In this document: positions 34,764 through 43,615 of the stretch, piece by piece
Numbering within the stretch: position 1 is the first letter of the stretch
How the letters are laid out: each line of letters opens with the position of its first letter
Assembly: GCF_000383415.1 (NCBI RefSeq)
Contig: NZ_KB911255.1
Span: 356,001 to 420,000 of the forward strand
Direction of reading: 5' to 3'
Length of the DNA stretch: 64,000 bases
From: Hyphomicrobium zavarzinii ATCC 27496
GTDB taxonomy: Bacteria > Pseudomonadota > Alphaproteobacteria > Rhizobiales > Hyphomicrobiaceae
Notes under the pieces: model-generated
Told to the model about the DNA's origin: nothing
Database searches by the model: none
The model's input: only the letters and a program-made list of their open reading frames with translations
Position numbers and translations under genes: made by a program

Positions 34764-36233
34764 ATGAGCCTTTCGGCAAGTTTGTCCACCGCGAACTCGT
34801 CCCTCTGGGTCTCTGGCGACCGCACCTCGGTCGTCTCGCGGAATATTGCCAACGCGGATCGCGCCTATTACACGCGCAAGTCGGTCGAAGTCGTCACCAT
34901 GCCGGGTTCCGGCGTGCGGAGCTCGGGCGTAACGCGGGCGGAAGAGCCCGTTCTTTTTCGCCAGATTCTGTCGTCGAGCTCGTCGTCCGCGATGCATTCG
35001 GCGATCCTCGATTCCCTCGATCTTCTTGATGCCACCGTCAATGACGTGGAGCTCGATGCGTCGCCCGCCGCGCTCATCAACAAGCTCTCGACGGCGCTTC
35101 AGAGCTATTCGACGCAGCCTCACAGCGAGCTTGCCGCGAAGGCGGCCGTGCGGGCAGCCCAGGATTTGGCGACCGGCCTCAATGGCGCGGCGGCAACCGT
35201 GCAGAAGGTCCGCAACGACGCGGATGCCGGCATCCAGTCGTCCGTCGATCGCGTGAACTCTCTGCTCGCGCAGTTCCAGACGCTCAACGATCAGATCACC
35301 AAGGGGACGATCTCCGGCACGGACGTCACCGACTATCTCGATCATCGCGACCAGATTCTCGCCAGCCTCTCGAACGAGGTGGGCATCCGCACGGTGTCTC
35401 GCGACAACAACGACATGGCGGTCTATACGGACAGCGGCGTGACGCTGTTCGACAGATCGCCTCGCAGCGTGGTTTTCGACCGGACGACAAATCTCACGCC
35501 AGGTCTGGCGGGCAGCGCGGTGTACATCGACGGCGTTCCGGTGACGGGCGCCAATGCCACCATGCCGCTGCAGTCAGGCCGCCTTGTGGGGCTCGTGCAG
35601 GCGCGCGACGATATCTCGCTTGCCTACGAGGCTCAGCTCGACGAGATGGCGCGCGTGCTCGTCACGGCCTTCGCCGAGACGGACGCGAGCTCCGCTCTGC
35701 CCGATGCGCCTGGACTTTTCACCTATTCGGGCGCGACGACTGTTCCTCCGGACGGTGTGCTGATCAGCGGTCTCGCGGCCGCGCTGCGGATCAATCCGAA
35801 CGTCGATCCCGACAAGGGCGGCGTCGCGACCCGTTTGAGGGACGGCGGCATCGCGGATCCTTCGGTCTCGAACTACATCTACAACACGACCGGAGCGGCG
35901 AGCTATACGGATCGCCTCGATGAGCTGATCACCAAGATGGGCGGGACGTATGCCTTCGATGGCGCGGCCAAGCTCGCCAACGGTGGCACGCTCGAGACCT
36001 ATTCCTCGTCCTCCGCCGGTTGGCTGCAGGAGGCGCGTAAGGTCGCCGACGACAGCTATCAGTATCAGAACACGCTTCATCAGCGGTCCTTTGAATCCTA
36101 CACAAAGCTAACGGGAGTGAACCTCGACGAGGAGCTTTCGCTCATGCTCGAGCTGGAACGGTCGTTCCAGACATCGTCGAAACTGATTTCGGTTGTCGAC
36201 ACGATGTACACCGCGCTTATCGGGGCCATCTAG
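34764..36233 (+). CDS. flgK: Hook-associated protein FlgK (HAP1)
   Basis: A 489-residue protein that, with FlgL, joins hook to filament. It has the N-terminal coiled-coil segment with SRNIANADRAYYTRKS and the C-terminal LTGVNLDEELSLMLELERSFQTSSKLISVVDTMYTALI helix pair typical of FlgK. It follows flgE by 33 bp with GGGGGAAG upstream, and precedes flgL by 10 bp. Length and order match rhizobial FlgK. Confidence 0.93.
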   Translation: MSLSASLSTANSSLWVSGDRTSVVSRNIANADRAYYTRKSVEVVTMPGSGVRSSGVTRAEEPVLFRQILSSSSSSAMHSAILDSLDLLDATVNDVELDASPAALINKLSTALQSYSTQPHSELAAKAAVRAAQDLATGLNGAAATVQKVRNDADAGIQSSVDRVNSLLAQFQTLNDQITKGTISGTDVTDYLDHRDQILASLSNEVGIRTVSRDNNDMAVYTDSGVTLFDRSPRSVVFDRTTNLTPGLAGSAVYIDGVPVTGANATMPLQSGRLVGLVQARDDISLAYEAQLDEMARVLVTAFAETDASSALPDAPGLFTYSGATTVPPDGVLISGLAAALRINPNVDPDKGGVATRLRDGGIADPSVSNYIYNTTGAASYTDRLDELITKMGGTYAFDGAAKLANGGTLETYSSSSAGWLQEARKVADDSYQYQNTLHQRSFESYTKLTGVNLDEELSLMLELERSFQTSSKLISVVDTMYTALIGAI

Positions 36234-36243
36234 GTAAGACGCC

Positions 36244-37293
36244 ATGAAAACAACCTCGATATCGACCCTGGCCCTTACCAACGCGACAAGAGAGACGCGC
36301 GTCAATCTGCAGACGAAGCTTGCCGAGGCGCAGAAGGAATCGACGACGGGGCGGCATGCCGACGTGGGGCTGAGCCTCGGCTATCTCACACAGCGCACGG
36401 TCTCGCTGCGGCAGGATCTCGATCGCCTCAATACGTTCAAGGATACCAATTCGGTCGCCTCGTCGCGGCTCGAGCTGACGCAGACGACGCTCGAAGGCAT
36501 CGGAGACGCGGCGCAGCAGTTCATGCAGACGCTGATGGCTGCGCGCGCCGCGCGCAGCAGCGACGGCGTCGCCATTACAGACGCGAAGGCCAAGCTGACC
36601 TCCTTCACCGCGGCGATGAACACCGCGGTCAACGGCGCCTATATCTTCGCGGGCGTCAACACGGACGTGAAGCCGATCACCGACTACTACGGGACGCCGC
36701 CATCGGCCGGCCGGGTGGCAATGGAGAATGCGTTCGTCAGCGAGTTCGGTGTCTCTCAGACCGGGCCCGGCGTCGAGAATATCACCGGCACTCAGATGAC
36801 GACGTTCCTCGACGGCGCGTTCGGCGATCTGTTCAACAATGCCAACTGGACAACAACGTGGTCGGCGGCTGCGGACCAGAACATCACGACGCGCATTTCG
36901 ACCAACGAGCGCATCGAGACCTCGACGAATGCCAACGAGGAGGGGCTTCGCAAGATCGCCTCCGTCTATACGATGATCTCGGATATTGGCCTCGAGAACC
37001 TCGGCTCGGATGCCTATTACGCCGTGGTGGACAAGGCTATCGCCGTTATGGGCCAGGCGCTCGGCGACCTCACGCAGCTCCGGTCCGGTCTCGGCACGTC
37101 GCAGGAGCGTATCTCGGCCGCGAACGATCGCACGGATATTCAGGTGTCGCTCCTCAAGGAGCACATCACCAGTCTCGAAGGCGTAGATCCTTACGAAGCC
37201 ACTGCAAACGTCAACGCTCTGCTCACGCAAATCGAAACAGCCTACGCACTCACGGCGCGCCTGCAGAACTTGAGCCTCATCAGCCACATCTAA
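36244..37293 (+). CDS. flgL: Hook-filament junction protein FlgL (HAP3)
   Basis: A 349-residue flagellin-like junction protein. The N-terminal helix (LALTNATRETRVNLQTKLAEAQKE) and the C-terminal helix (VNALLTQIETAYALTARLQNLSL) are flagellin-like, with a variable middle of about 130-260. It sits between FlgK and the filament. In alphaproteobacteria FlgL proteins of this type are often annotated as flagellin-family, so position next to flgK decides the call. Confidence 0.9.
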   Translation: MKTTSISTLALTNATRETRVNLQTKLAEAQKESTTGRHADVGLSLGYLTQRTVSLRQDLDRLNTFKDTNSVASSRLELTQTTLEGIGDAAQQFMQTLMAARAARSSDGVAITDAKAKLTSFTAAMNTAVNGAYIFAGVNTDVKPITDYYGTPPSAGRVAMENAFVSEFGVSQTGPGVENITGTQMTTFLDGAFGDLFNNANWTTTWSAAADQNITTRISTNERIETSTNANEEGLRKIASVYTMISDIGLENLGSDAYYAVVDKAIAVMGQALGDLTQLRSGLGTSQERISAANDRTDIQVSLLKEHITSLEGVDPYEATANVNALLTQIETAYALTARLQNLSLISHI

Positions 37294-37329
37294 AGCGCAG
37301 CCTGAGCGTCCGGAGATTTGGGAAGCCGA

Positions 37330-37677
37330 ATGTACAAGTTCTACTACAACGAGGTCCTCGACGAGTCGCCCAAGGAGGCGAGGGAGCAAGAGCGCTCAGC
37401 GCTCGAGCGTTCGATCGCCTTGCTGCAAATCGCCGAGAAGCATGGCTCCCAGTCCCGCGAGGCTGTGGACGCCATCTATTTCGTGCGCAAGCTCTGGGGG
37501 ATTTTCATAGAGGATCTGGCCAAGGCCGAGAACGGATTGCCGCCGAAGCTCAGGGCGGATCTGGTGTCGGTGGGGCTTTGGGTGATGCGCGAGGCGGAGG
37601 AGATCCGGCTCGGACGGTCCTCCAATTTTGCAGGGCTGATCGAAGTATCAAGGACCATTTCGGAGGGATTGAGATGA
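37330..37677 (+). CDS. flaF: Flagellin biosynthesis regulator FlaF
   Basis: A 115-residue cytosolic protein from the ATG at 37330 with GGAAG upstream; a TTG at 37318 is less likely. MYKFYYNEVLDESPKEAREQ and the central RKLWGIFIEDLAKAENGLP identify FlaF. In Caulobacter and rhizobia FlaF promotes flagellin synthesis, opposing FlbT. It overlaps flbT by 4 bases (ATGA), so the antagonistic pair is made together. Confidence 0.92.
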   Translation: MYKFYYNEVLDESPKEAREQERSALERSIALLQIAEKHGSQSREAVDAIYFVRKLWGIFIEDLAKAENGLPPKLRADLVSVGLWVMREAEEIRLGRSSNFAGLIEVSRTISEGLR

Positions 37678-38099
37678 CGACGACGCGGGTCACGCTCCGC
37701 CCTGGCGAGCGCATTTTTCTCAACGGCGCGGTGCTGAAATCGGAGGGAAGGTCGTCGTTCGAGATCCTGAACGATGTGCCCTATCTGCTCGAAAACGAGA
37801 TCATGCAGGTGCAGCAGACGATCACGCCGCTCCGCCAGCTCTATTACATCCTGCAGACCATGGTGATGGAAGCCGATGGCATGGCGATGGCGCGGGGCGT
37901 CTATGAGGACACCATGCGCTGGCTGCGGGTAGCCTTCGAAAATCCCATCGTTCTGGCAGGCCTCGACACGATCGGCCAGCAGGTGAACGCCGGGTCGCCG
38001 TTCGCGGCGCTCAAGACGCTCCGCACACTCGTCCCGATCGAGGATGCGATCCTCGGCGGAAACAAGGGTTCCGAGCTCCGACTGGTGGAGGCCGGCTGA
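37674..38099 (+). CDS. flbT: Flagellin mRNA regulator FlbT
   Basis: A 141-residue protein starting MTTTRVTLRPGERIFLNGAV. FlbT of Caulobacter binds the 5' leader of flagellin mRNA and lowers its stability and translation until the hook is complete. This makes the structured flagellin leaders at 58951-59223 and 60266-60374 candidate targets. GGAGGG precedes the ATG, which overlaps the flaF stop. A longer upstream reading in this frame lies inside flgL and flaF and is not real. Confidence 0.93.
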   Translation: MTTTRVTLRPGERIFLNGAVLKSEGRSSFEILNDVPYLLENEIMQVQQTITPLRQLYYILQTMVMEADGMAMARGVYEDTMRWLRVAFENPIVLAGLDTIGQQVNAGSPFAALKTLRTLVPIEDAILGGNKGSELRLVEAG

Positions 38100-38100
38100 T

Positions 38101-38523
38101 ATGGACGTCGGAAGCTCTACCTCGACCTCGAGCAATCAGCAGACCAACAACTCGTCGTCGACGTCCTCCAGCTCCTCTACGAGCGGGACCTCGACGCTCG
38201 GCTACGACGCATTCCTGAAGCTTCTCACCGCGCAGATGAAGTTCCAGGACCCGACGAAGCCCATGGACTCTACCCAATTCGTGGCCCAGCTCGCCTCGTT
38301 CTCGAACGTCGAGCAGGCCATGAAGACGAACACGAAGCTTGACTCTCTCATCACGTCGCTGGCGCTCAACCAGGCCGACGGGCTCATCGGGAAGACGGTG
38401 ACGTCGGCTGACGGCTCGGTGAGCGGCAAGGTCGCCTCCGTGCGCATCGTGTCGACGGGCGCCGTTGCCGTGCTCGAAAGCGGCAAGGAGATCGTGATGG
38501 AAGCCGGAGTGAAGGTCTCTTAG
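38101..38523 (+). CDS. flgD: Hook-capping protein FlgD
   Basis: A 140-residue protein, short for the family. The first 33 residues are almost all Ser, Thr, Asn and Gln. Then comes the conserved LGYDAFLKLLTAQMKFQDPTKPMDSTQFVAQLASFSNVEQ, and a short C-terminal domain (about 95-140) ending IVMEAGVKVS. FlgD caps the growing hook and recruits FlgE. It begins one base after the flbT stop. Confidence 0.93.
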   Translation: MDVGSSTSTSSNQQTNNSSSTSSSSSTSGTSTLGYDAFLKLLTAQMKFQDPTKPMDSTQFVAQLASFSNVEQAMKTNTKLDSLITSLALNQADGLIGKTVTSADGSVSGKVASVRIVSTGAVAVLESGKEIVMEAGVKVS

Positions 38524-38525
38524 TC

Positions 38526-38792
38526 ATGAATCCAGCTGACGCACTCGACATCGGACAGGCGGCCATCTGGACCGTCGTGATCGCGGCTTCGCCCGCGGTT
38601 GTTGCAGCAATGTTCGTGGGTATCCTGATCGCGCTTCTGCAGGCGCTCACCCAGGTGCAGGAAATCACGCTCACCTTCGTTCCGAAAATCATCGCGATCC
38701 TGGTCGTGACCTCGTTCACGGCCCCGTTCGTCGGATCGGTGATCTTCGCGTTCGCCGAACAGACCTACGCGCGCATCCCTAACGGCTTCTGA
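38526..38792 (+). CDS. fliQ: Flagellar export gate protein FliQ
   Basis: An 88-residue protein with two membrane helices (about 17-39 and 50-74), starting MNPADALDIGQAAIWTVVIA and containing ALTQVQEITLTFVPKIIAI. FliQ forms the export gate with FliP and FliR in the basal body. It starts two bases after the flgD stop. The 172-bp gap to flhA holds no gene that I can support. Confidence 0.94.
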   Translation: MNPADALDIGQAAIWTVVIAASPAVVAAMFVGILIALLQALTQVQEITLTFVPKIIAILVVTSFTAPFVGSVIFAFAEQTYARIPNGF

Positions 38793-38964
38793 CGCCGTTC
38801 TCTAAGGCCGCGCAGGCGCACGCGTTTTTCTGCGGCGTGTGCCTGGCGGAGACCTTCGCGCAAGGTTGATCGGCCAGACTTTCCTCGGCTTTTTTGTGAG
38901 ATCGATGATTCTCGCCTCGGGCGGCGTGCGCCCGATGTGATCATCGTCCTGGCTCGGGGGTAGC

Positions 38965-41052
38965 ATGGCCACGACCGTCGCCGTACCTGGCGCACCGGAC
39001 CGTAGCAGCAGACGCGACATCGGGTTTGCGGTCGGCATCGTCATCATCCTGACGGTGCTGTTCCTGCCGCTGCCCGCGATCATGATCGACGTCGGCCTTG
39101 CCTTCTCGATTGCCTTCGCCGTGCTGATCCTCATGGTCTCGCTTTGGATCCACCGTCCGCTCGAGTTCTCCGCCTTTCCGACCGTGCTGCTGATCGCGAC
39201 CATGCTGCGTCTGTCGCTCAACGTGGCGACGACGCGTCTCATCCTTTCGAATGGCGCCGAGGGCCATACCGCGGCGGGGCACGTGATCGCGGGCTTTGCC
39301 AATTTCGTCATGGGCGGCGACTTCGTGATCGGAACCGTGGTGTTCGTGATCCTGATCACGGTGAACTTCCTCGTCATCACGAAGGGCGCCACGCGTATCG
39401 CAGAAGTGGGCGCGAGGTTCACCCTCGACGCGATCCCCGGCAAGCAGATGGCGATCGACGCCGACTTGTCGGCCGGCAACATCGACGAGAAGGAAGCCAT
39501 GCGCCGCAGGCGCGAGCTCGAAGAGGAAAGCGCGTTCTTCGGCTCGATGGACGGTGCCTCGAAGTTCGTGCGCGGCGACGCCATCGCCGGTCTCATCATC
39601 ACGGCCGTCAACGTGTTCGGCGGCATCATCATCGGCGTCACGCGCCATGATATGGACCTCGGCCACGCAGCCGACGTGTTCGTCCGCCTGTCGGTCGGTG
39701 ACGGTCTCGTCACCCAGATCCCGGCCCTCATCATCTCGCTGGCCGCGGGCCTTCTCGTTTCGAAGGGCGGCACGCGCGGCTCGGCGGAAATGGCCGTGTT
39801 CAGCCAGCTCGGCAATTATCCGCGCGCCCTTGGCGTCGCCGGCGCCGTTCTGCTTGCGCTCGCCGTTGCGCCGGGTCTTCCGTTCCTGCCGTTCGCTCTT
39901 CTGGCCGGTGGCCTGATCTTCGTTTCGATCTCGATCCCGAAGAAGCTCGCCGAGGCGAAAGCGGCGGAGGAGGCCGTCAAGAAGGAAGAAGAACGGCGCA
40001 CCAAGGAAGAAGCGCGTCAATCGGTCAAGGAGCAGCTCAAGACGGCCGAGGTGGAGATCTCTCTCGGCAAGCAGCTTTCCACGGCGCTGCTGTCCTCGCA
40101 GGGAGAGCTTGCGCACCGCGTGGGCCGCATGCGGCGCGCGTTCGCCAAGCAATACGGCTTCGTCGTGCCGGAGATCCGGATCAGCGACGATATCGCGATA
40201 TCCAGCAAGACCTATCAGATCAAGATCCACGGCACGGTCGTGGCGTCGGAAGAACTCAGGATCGGCGACGTTCTGGTCATCACCGGCGATGGGCCGGTGC
40301 CGGACGTTCCGGGCGACGAGGCGCGGGAGCCGGCGTTCGGCATGAAGGCGCTGTGGGTCTCCGAGATGTTTGCCAACACCGTGAAGCGCGAAGGCTTCAA
40401 TCCGGTCGATCCTATGTCGGTGATGCTCACGCACCTGCGCGAGGTGATCCGTGGGAACCTGTCGCAGCTTCTCTCGTACAAGGACATGCGCTCGCTCATC
40501 GACCGGCTGGAGCCGGAGTACCGCAGGCTGGTGGACGAGATCATTCCCTCGCAGCTCTCCTACTCCGGCCTGCAGGCGGTGCTGAAGCTCCTGCTCGCAG
40601 AGCGCATCTCGATCCGCAATCTTCACCTCATCCTGGAAAGTATCGCCGAGATCGCTCCGCACGTGCGCCGTGCCGAGCAGCTCGCCGAGCATGTGCGCAT
40701 GCGCATGGCCCAGCAGATCTGCGGGGATCTCGCGGATGCCGGCGTGCTGAAGGTGCTCCGCCTCGGGAACAGGTGGGATCTGGCGTTTCACCAGAGCCTC
40801 AAGCGCGACGCGAAGGGAGAGGTGGTGGAGTTCGACATCGATCCACGCCTCATCGAGCAGTTCGGCGCGGAGGCGTCGAAGGTCATTCGTGGCCTTCTCG
40901 ATCAAGGGCATCAGTTCGTGCTGGTATCGGCGCCGGACGCACGGCCTTATGTGCGCATGGTGACGGAACGGTTGTTCCCGACGCTGCCGGTGCTCTCGCA
41001 TCTCGAGATTGCACGCGGCGTGCAGGTCAAGGCCTTGGGAACGATCTCGTGA
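38965..41052 (+). CDS. flhA: Flagellar export gate protein FlhA
   Basis: A 695-residue export-gate protein. The first half has about eight membrane helices. The FHIPEP signature lies in the loop around 145-170 ([20 protein letters not shown]). The second half is the cytosolic nonameric ring domain that docks chaperone-substrate complexes. GGGGG precedes the ATG. The stop overlaps fliR (GTGA). Confidence 0.95.
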   Translation: MATTVAVPGAPDRSSRRDIGFAVGIVIILTVLFLPLPAIMIDVGLAFSIAFAVLILMVSLWIHRPLEFSAFPTVLLIATMLRLSLNVATTRLILSNGAEGHTAAGHVIAGFANFVMGGDFVIGTVVFVILITVNFLVITKGATRIAEVGARFTLDAIPGKQMAIDADLSAGNIDEKEAMRRRRELEEESAFFGSMDGASKFVRGDAIAGLIITAVNVFGGIIIGVTRHDMDLGHAADVFVRLSVGDGLVTQIPALIISLAAGLLVSKGGTRGSAEMAVFSQLGNYPRALGVAGAVLLALAVAPGLPFLPFALLAGGLIFVSISIPKKLAEAKAAEEAVKKEEERRTKEEARQSVKEQLKTAEVEISLGKQLSTALLSSQGELAHRVGRMRRAFAKQYGFVVPEIRISDDIAISSKTYQIKIHGTVVASEELRIGDVLVITGDGPVPDVPGDEAREPAFGMKALWVSEMFANTVKREGFNPVDPMSVMLTHLREVIRGNLSQLLSYKDMRSLIDRLEPEYRRLVDEIIPSQLSYSGLQAVLKLLLAERISIRNLHLILESIAEIAPHVRRAEQLAEHVRMRMAQQICGDLADAGVLKVLRLGNRWDLAFHQSLKRDAKGEVVEFDIDPRLIEQFGAEASKVIRGLLDQGHQFVLVSAPDARPYVRMVTERLFPTLPVLSHLEIARGVQVKALGTIS

Positions 41053-41804
41053 TCACGATCACTGCAGGAACGGTGTTGCTCACCTTCCTGGTGTTCTGCC
41101 GTATCGGCGGCTGCCTCATGATCATGCCCGGGTTCGGAAGCCCGCGCGTTCCCGTGCAGGTGCGCGTGTTTCTGGCGGTCTCGGTGACGCTCGCACTCGC
41201 GCCGATCATCATACCGGAGGTGGAGGGCGATCTCGGGAAGGCCACGCCGCCCGCCATCGCGCAGCTGATCCTTTCCGAGACGATGATCGGCGTCGTGATC
41301 GGCATCATGGCGCGCATCTTCTTCCTTGCGCTGCAGTTCATGGGGACGGCAGCGGCCATGCTGGTCGGCTTCAGCGGCATGGCTGATCCGCCTGTCGAAG
41401 AGGGTGAACCTGCGCCCGCTGTTGCCACGCTGCTCACGCTCACCGCTACGGTTCTCCTGTTCGTCACCGGGCTGCATGTGGAGGTGATGCGGGCGCTGGT
41501 GGCCTCCTACTCGGTGCTGACGGTCGTGGATATGTTCGATCCGCAGTTTGCGCTGGCGAAGGTCACGGATGCGGCTTCGGATTCGTTCATCCTGATCGCC
41601 CAGCTCACGAGCCCGTTTCTCGTCTACTCGCTGATCGTCAACTTTCTCTTCGGCATCATGAACAAGATGACGCCGCTCATTCCCGTCTACTTCATCTCGG
41701 CGCCGTTCGTGCTCGCGGGAGGGCTTCTGCTTCTCTATTTCACCTTCAGCGAGGCGCTCACGCTGTTCATCTCGGGCTTCCAGATGTTTCTTTCCAACGG
41801 GTGA
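41049..41804 (+). CDS. fliR: Flagellar export gate protein FliR
   Basis: A 251-residue protein from a GTG that overlaps the flhA stop. It has about six membrane helices and FliR features such as [24 protein letters not shown] near the N-terminus and [24 protein letters not shown] later. It completes the FliP-FliQ-FliR gate. A longer upstream reading lies inside flhA. Confidence 0.92.
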   Translation: MITITAGTVLLTFLVFCRIGGCLMIMPGFGSPRVPVQVRVFLAVSVTLALAPIIIPEVEGDLGKATPPAIAQLILSETMIGVVIGIMARIFFLALQFMGTAAAMLVGFSGMADPPVEEGEPAPAVATLLTLTATVLLFVTGLHVEVMRALVASYSVLTVVDMFDPQFALAKVTDAASDSFILIAQLTSPFLVYSLIVNFLFGIMNKMTPLIPVYFISAPFVLAGGLLLLYFTFSEALTLFISGFQMFLSNG

Positions 41805-41809
41805 CCGCC

Positions 41810-42217
41810 ATGCGGGATCGGGTTCGCGGCCTCAAACGTATTCTGGAAGTACAAAAGCACCTTCACAGCATGGAGGAGCTCAAGTACGCGCGCCTTCAAC
41901 AGCAAATGACGCGGTGCCAGACGGAGCAGCGAGAGCTGGCGGAAGCATTGTCGGGCGAGGGCGCGCTGCACGGGCTGTTCACCGACGTGACGGTGCGCCG
42001 CCTCAAGTCCCTGCGGCAGGAGGAAAGCAAGCTCTTGCCGGAGCTCGAAGCGCAGATGCAGGTCGTGGTGGCGCATGGCGGGCGCGTGCGCAACTCGGAG
42101 CGGCTTGCGGAGGAGCTTGCGGTGGAGTTGCGGCGGGTGGAGGAGCGGGAGGAGCTGGAGCGGCTGCTCGAGGCCGGGTTCGCGCAAAGCGGCGCAAGCT
42201 CCAAGCAAGACCGTTGA
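41810..42217 (+). CDS. Coiled-coil flagellar protein, possibly FliJ-like
   Basis: A 135-residue, almost entirely helical and strongly charged protein (LKRILEVQKHLHSMEELKYA ... RRVEEREELERLLEAGF), as in FliJ-type export chaperones. FliJ homologues diverge too far to name from sequence. I take the ATG at 41810; a GTG at 41801 overlapping the fliR stop is also possible, and neither has a strong ribosome binding site. It sits directly between fliR and the flgJ-like gene, so an export or chaperone role is likely. Confidence 0.6.
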   Translation: MRDRVRGLKRILEVQKHLHSMEELKYARLQQQMTRCQTEQRELAEALSGEGALHGLFTDVTVRRLKSLRQEESKLLPELEAQMQVVVAHGGRVRNSERLAEELAVELRRVEEREELERLLEAGFAQSGASSKQDR

Positions 42218-42263
42218 GTCATGGTGAACCTGTCAAGACATCCCCTACGGGAGGGCCTGCTTT

Positions 42264-42665
42264 TTGGCGGCTGATCTTACAATCCGTCCGATTTCCGATG
42301 TGAAGGCCGCGAGCGAGGCTCTGCCTTCTCCGCACCCCACGCATGTGCGCAAGACGCCAGATGTCGCGCAGAAGTTCGAGGCGTTCGTGCTGCAGTCGTT
42401 CATCCAGGAGATGATGCCGGATACGGCGGAGGGCGTTTTCGGCTCGGGCATTTCAGGCGATTTCTGGAAGTCGATGATGTCCGAGAAGATCGCGGAGCAG
42501 GTGGCCGAGCGCGGTAGCGTCGGCATCGCAGATTACGTGAGGGCCGGTCATGTGGTGCCGGTCCGTCCCGGAGGGTTCTCCTCTCCGGATGTGCTGAGCC
42601 ACATTTCGACCCTGAACGGCTCGGTGGGGTCGGCACTTGGTATCGAGCCGAATACTGGAGAGTAA
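42264..42665 (+). CDS. flgJ: FlgJ N-terminal-type rod-binding protein (CheL-like)
   Basis: A 133-residue protein starting at a TTG at 42264, which has GGGAGG eight bases upstream and no better ATG. It consists of the rod-binding domain only (VAQKFEAFVLQSFIQEMMPD, FGSGISGDFWKSMMSEKIAE) and lacks the muramidase half of enterobacterial FlgJ, as is usual in alphaproteobacteria, where it is sometimes called CheL. It should act as a rod scaffold. A separate wall-cutting enzyme is needed and is not seen here. Confidence 0.82.
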   Translation: MAADLTIRPISDVKAASEALPSPHPTHVRKTPDVAQKFEAFVLQSFIQEMMPDTAEGVFGSGISGDFWKSMMSEKIAEQVAERGSVGIADYVRAGHVVPVRPGGFSSPDVLSHISTLNGSVGSALGIEPNTGE

Positions 42666-42669
42666 ACTT

Positions 42670-43122
42670 ATGTTGCAGCGCTTTTCCGTTCCGCCTCAGA
42701 CACCTCAGCCCGCCCAGAGCGCGCCTCCTCAAGCGGCGTCTCTGCCGCCGAACGCGGGGCGAGGCTCCGTCATTCCGATGCTCGAGGTTTCCATTCAGCG
42801 GCTGGAAGAGATCGTGGATCAGGAGACCGCGGCGTTGCGCGATCGCAAGGCGATCGATCTCAAGGACTACAACGATCGCAAGAGCCAGGCACTTTTGGAG
42901 CTGACCCGCTCGCTGCGCAACATGCAGGGAGCGGTGCCCAATCCGATGCTCGCAGCGCGCGTGGGCTCGCTGCGCTCCAAGCTCGCGGCGAACCAGCATA
43001 TGCTCAAGCTCCATCTCGAAGCGGTGCGTGAGATTTCGACTTCGCTGTCGGATGCCATCCGTCAATCGGAATCCGACGGAACCTACACGCGGGCGATTTC
43101 GGCCGCTTATAGTCGATCATGA
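42670..43122 (+). CDS. flgN: FlgN-like flagellar chaperone
   Basis: A 150-residue protein. After a Pro/Gln/Ala-rich start (1-35), long helices follow: VSIQRLEEIVDQETAALRDR and KSQALLELTRSLRNMQ. This is the FlgN pattern, a cytosolic chaperone for FlgK and FlgL. FlgN is found next to fliR or flgJ in rhizobia. It overlaps the next gene by 4 bases (ATGA). Confidence 0.72.
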   Translation: MLQRFSVPPQTPQPAQSAPPQAASLPPNAGRGSVIPMLEVSIQRLEEIVDQETAALRDRKAIDLKDYNDRKSQALLELTRSLRNMQGAVPNPMLAARVGSLRSKLAANQHMLKLHLEAVREISTSLSDAIRQSESDGTYTRAISAAYSRS

Positions 43123-43580
43123 TCAAGGTTCTTGCCACGGGTATCTGGGTCTGTGTGGTGACGCTGGCCGCCGTATTCGGCGTGCTCGAATGGCAGAAGA
43201 ACAGCGGTACCGGGCAAGTCGCCGAATCCGAGAAGAAGCTCGAGGAGCTGCGGACGAAGGCCATCAACGTGCCCATCATCGGCGCGGGCACGATCCAGGG
43301 CTACATGGTGGCGCAGTTCGTGTTCACGGTGGACGCCAACGCGCTCAAGAAAGTGCCGGTGAACCCCGAAGTCTACGTTCTCGACGAGGCATTCAAGACC
43401 ATCTACGCGGGCGAGCAGGTCAACTTCCAGAACATGAAGAAGCAGGACCTGCCGCTGCTTGCTAAAAAGCTCGGCGAGAACGTGAACAAGCGGCTCGGGG
43501 TGGAGATGGTGCAGGATGTCCTGATCGACCAGCTCTCCTACATTCCGAAGAAGGACGTGCGCGGTCCGCCGAAGCTGTAG
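43119..43580 (+). CDS. Single-pass membrane protein of the flagellar locus, FliL-like layout
   Basis: A 153-residue protein with one N-terminal helix (about 4-22, VLATGIWVCVVTLAAVFGVLE) and a periplasmic domain whose end (VNKRLGVEMVQDVLIDQLSYIPKK) resembles the last strand and helix of FliL. A true fliL is present at 56514, so this would be a second protein of the kind. FliL proteins ring the stator and stabilise it. Coupled to flgN by a 4-base overlap. Treat the similarity as suggestive. Confidence 0.6.
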   Translation: MIKVLATGIWVCVVTLAAVFGVLEWQKNSGTGQVAESEKKLEELRTKAINVPIIGAGTIQGYMVAQFVFTVDANALKKVPVNPEVYVLDEAFKTIYAGEQVNFQNMKKQDLPLLAKKLGENVNKRLGVEMVQDVLIDQLSYIPKKDVRGPPKL

Positions 43581-43615
43581 GATCGTGCCGCAGCAGCAGG
43601 CGCAGGGAACAAAGA

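Noticed and set aside
36858-37673. Long upstream extension of the flbT frame
   Set aside because: It runs through flgL and flaF, which are certain genes; FlbT begins at 37674 with a good ribosome binding site.
38941-41001. A 686-codon minus-strand open frame opposite flhA
   Set aside because: Composition is shadow-like, rich in Arg, His, Asp and Glu, and flhA on the plus strand is unambiguous.
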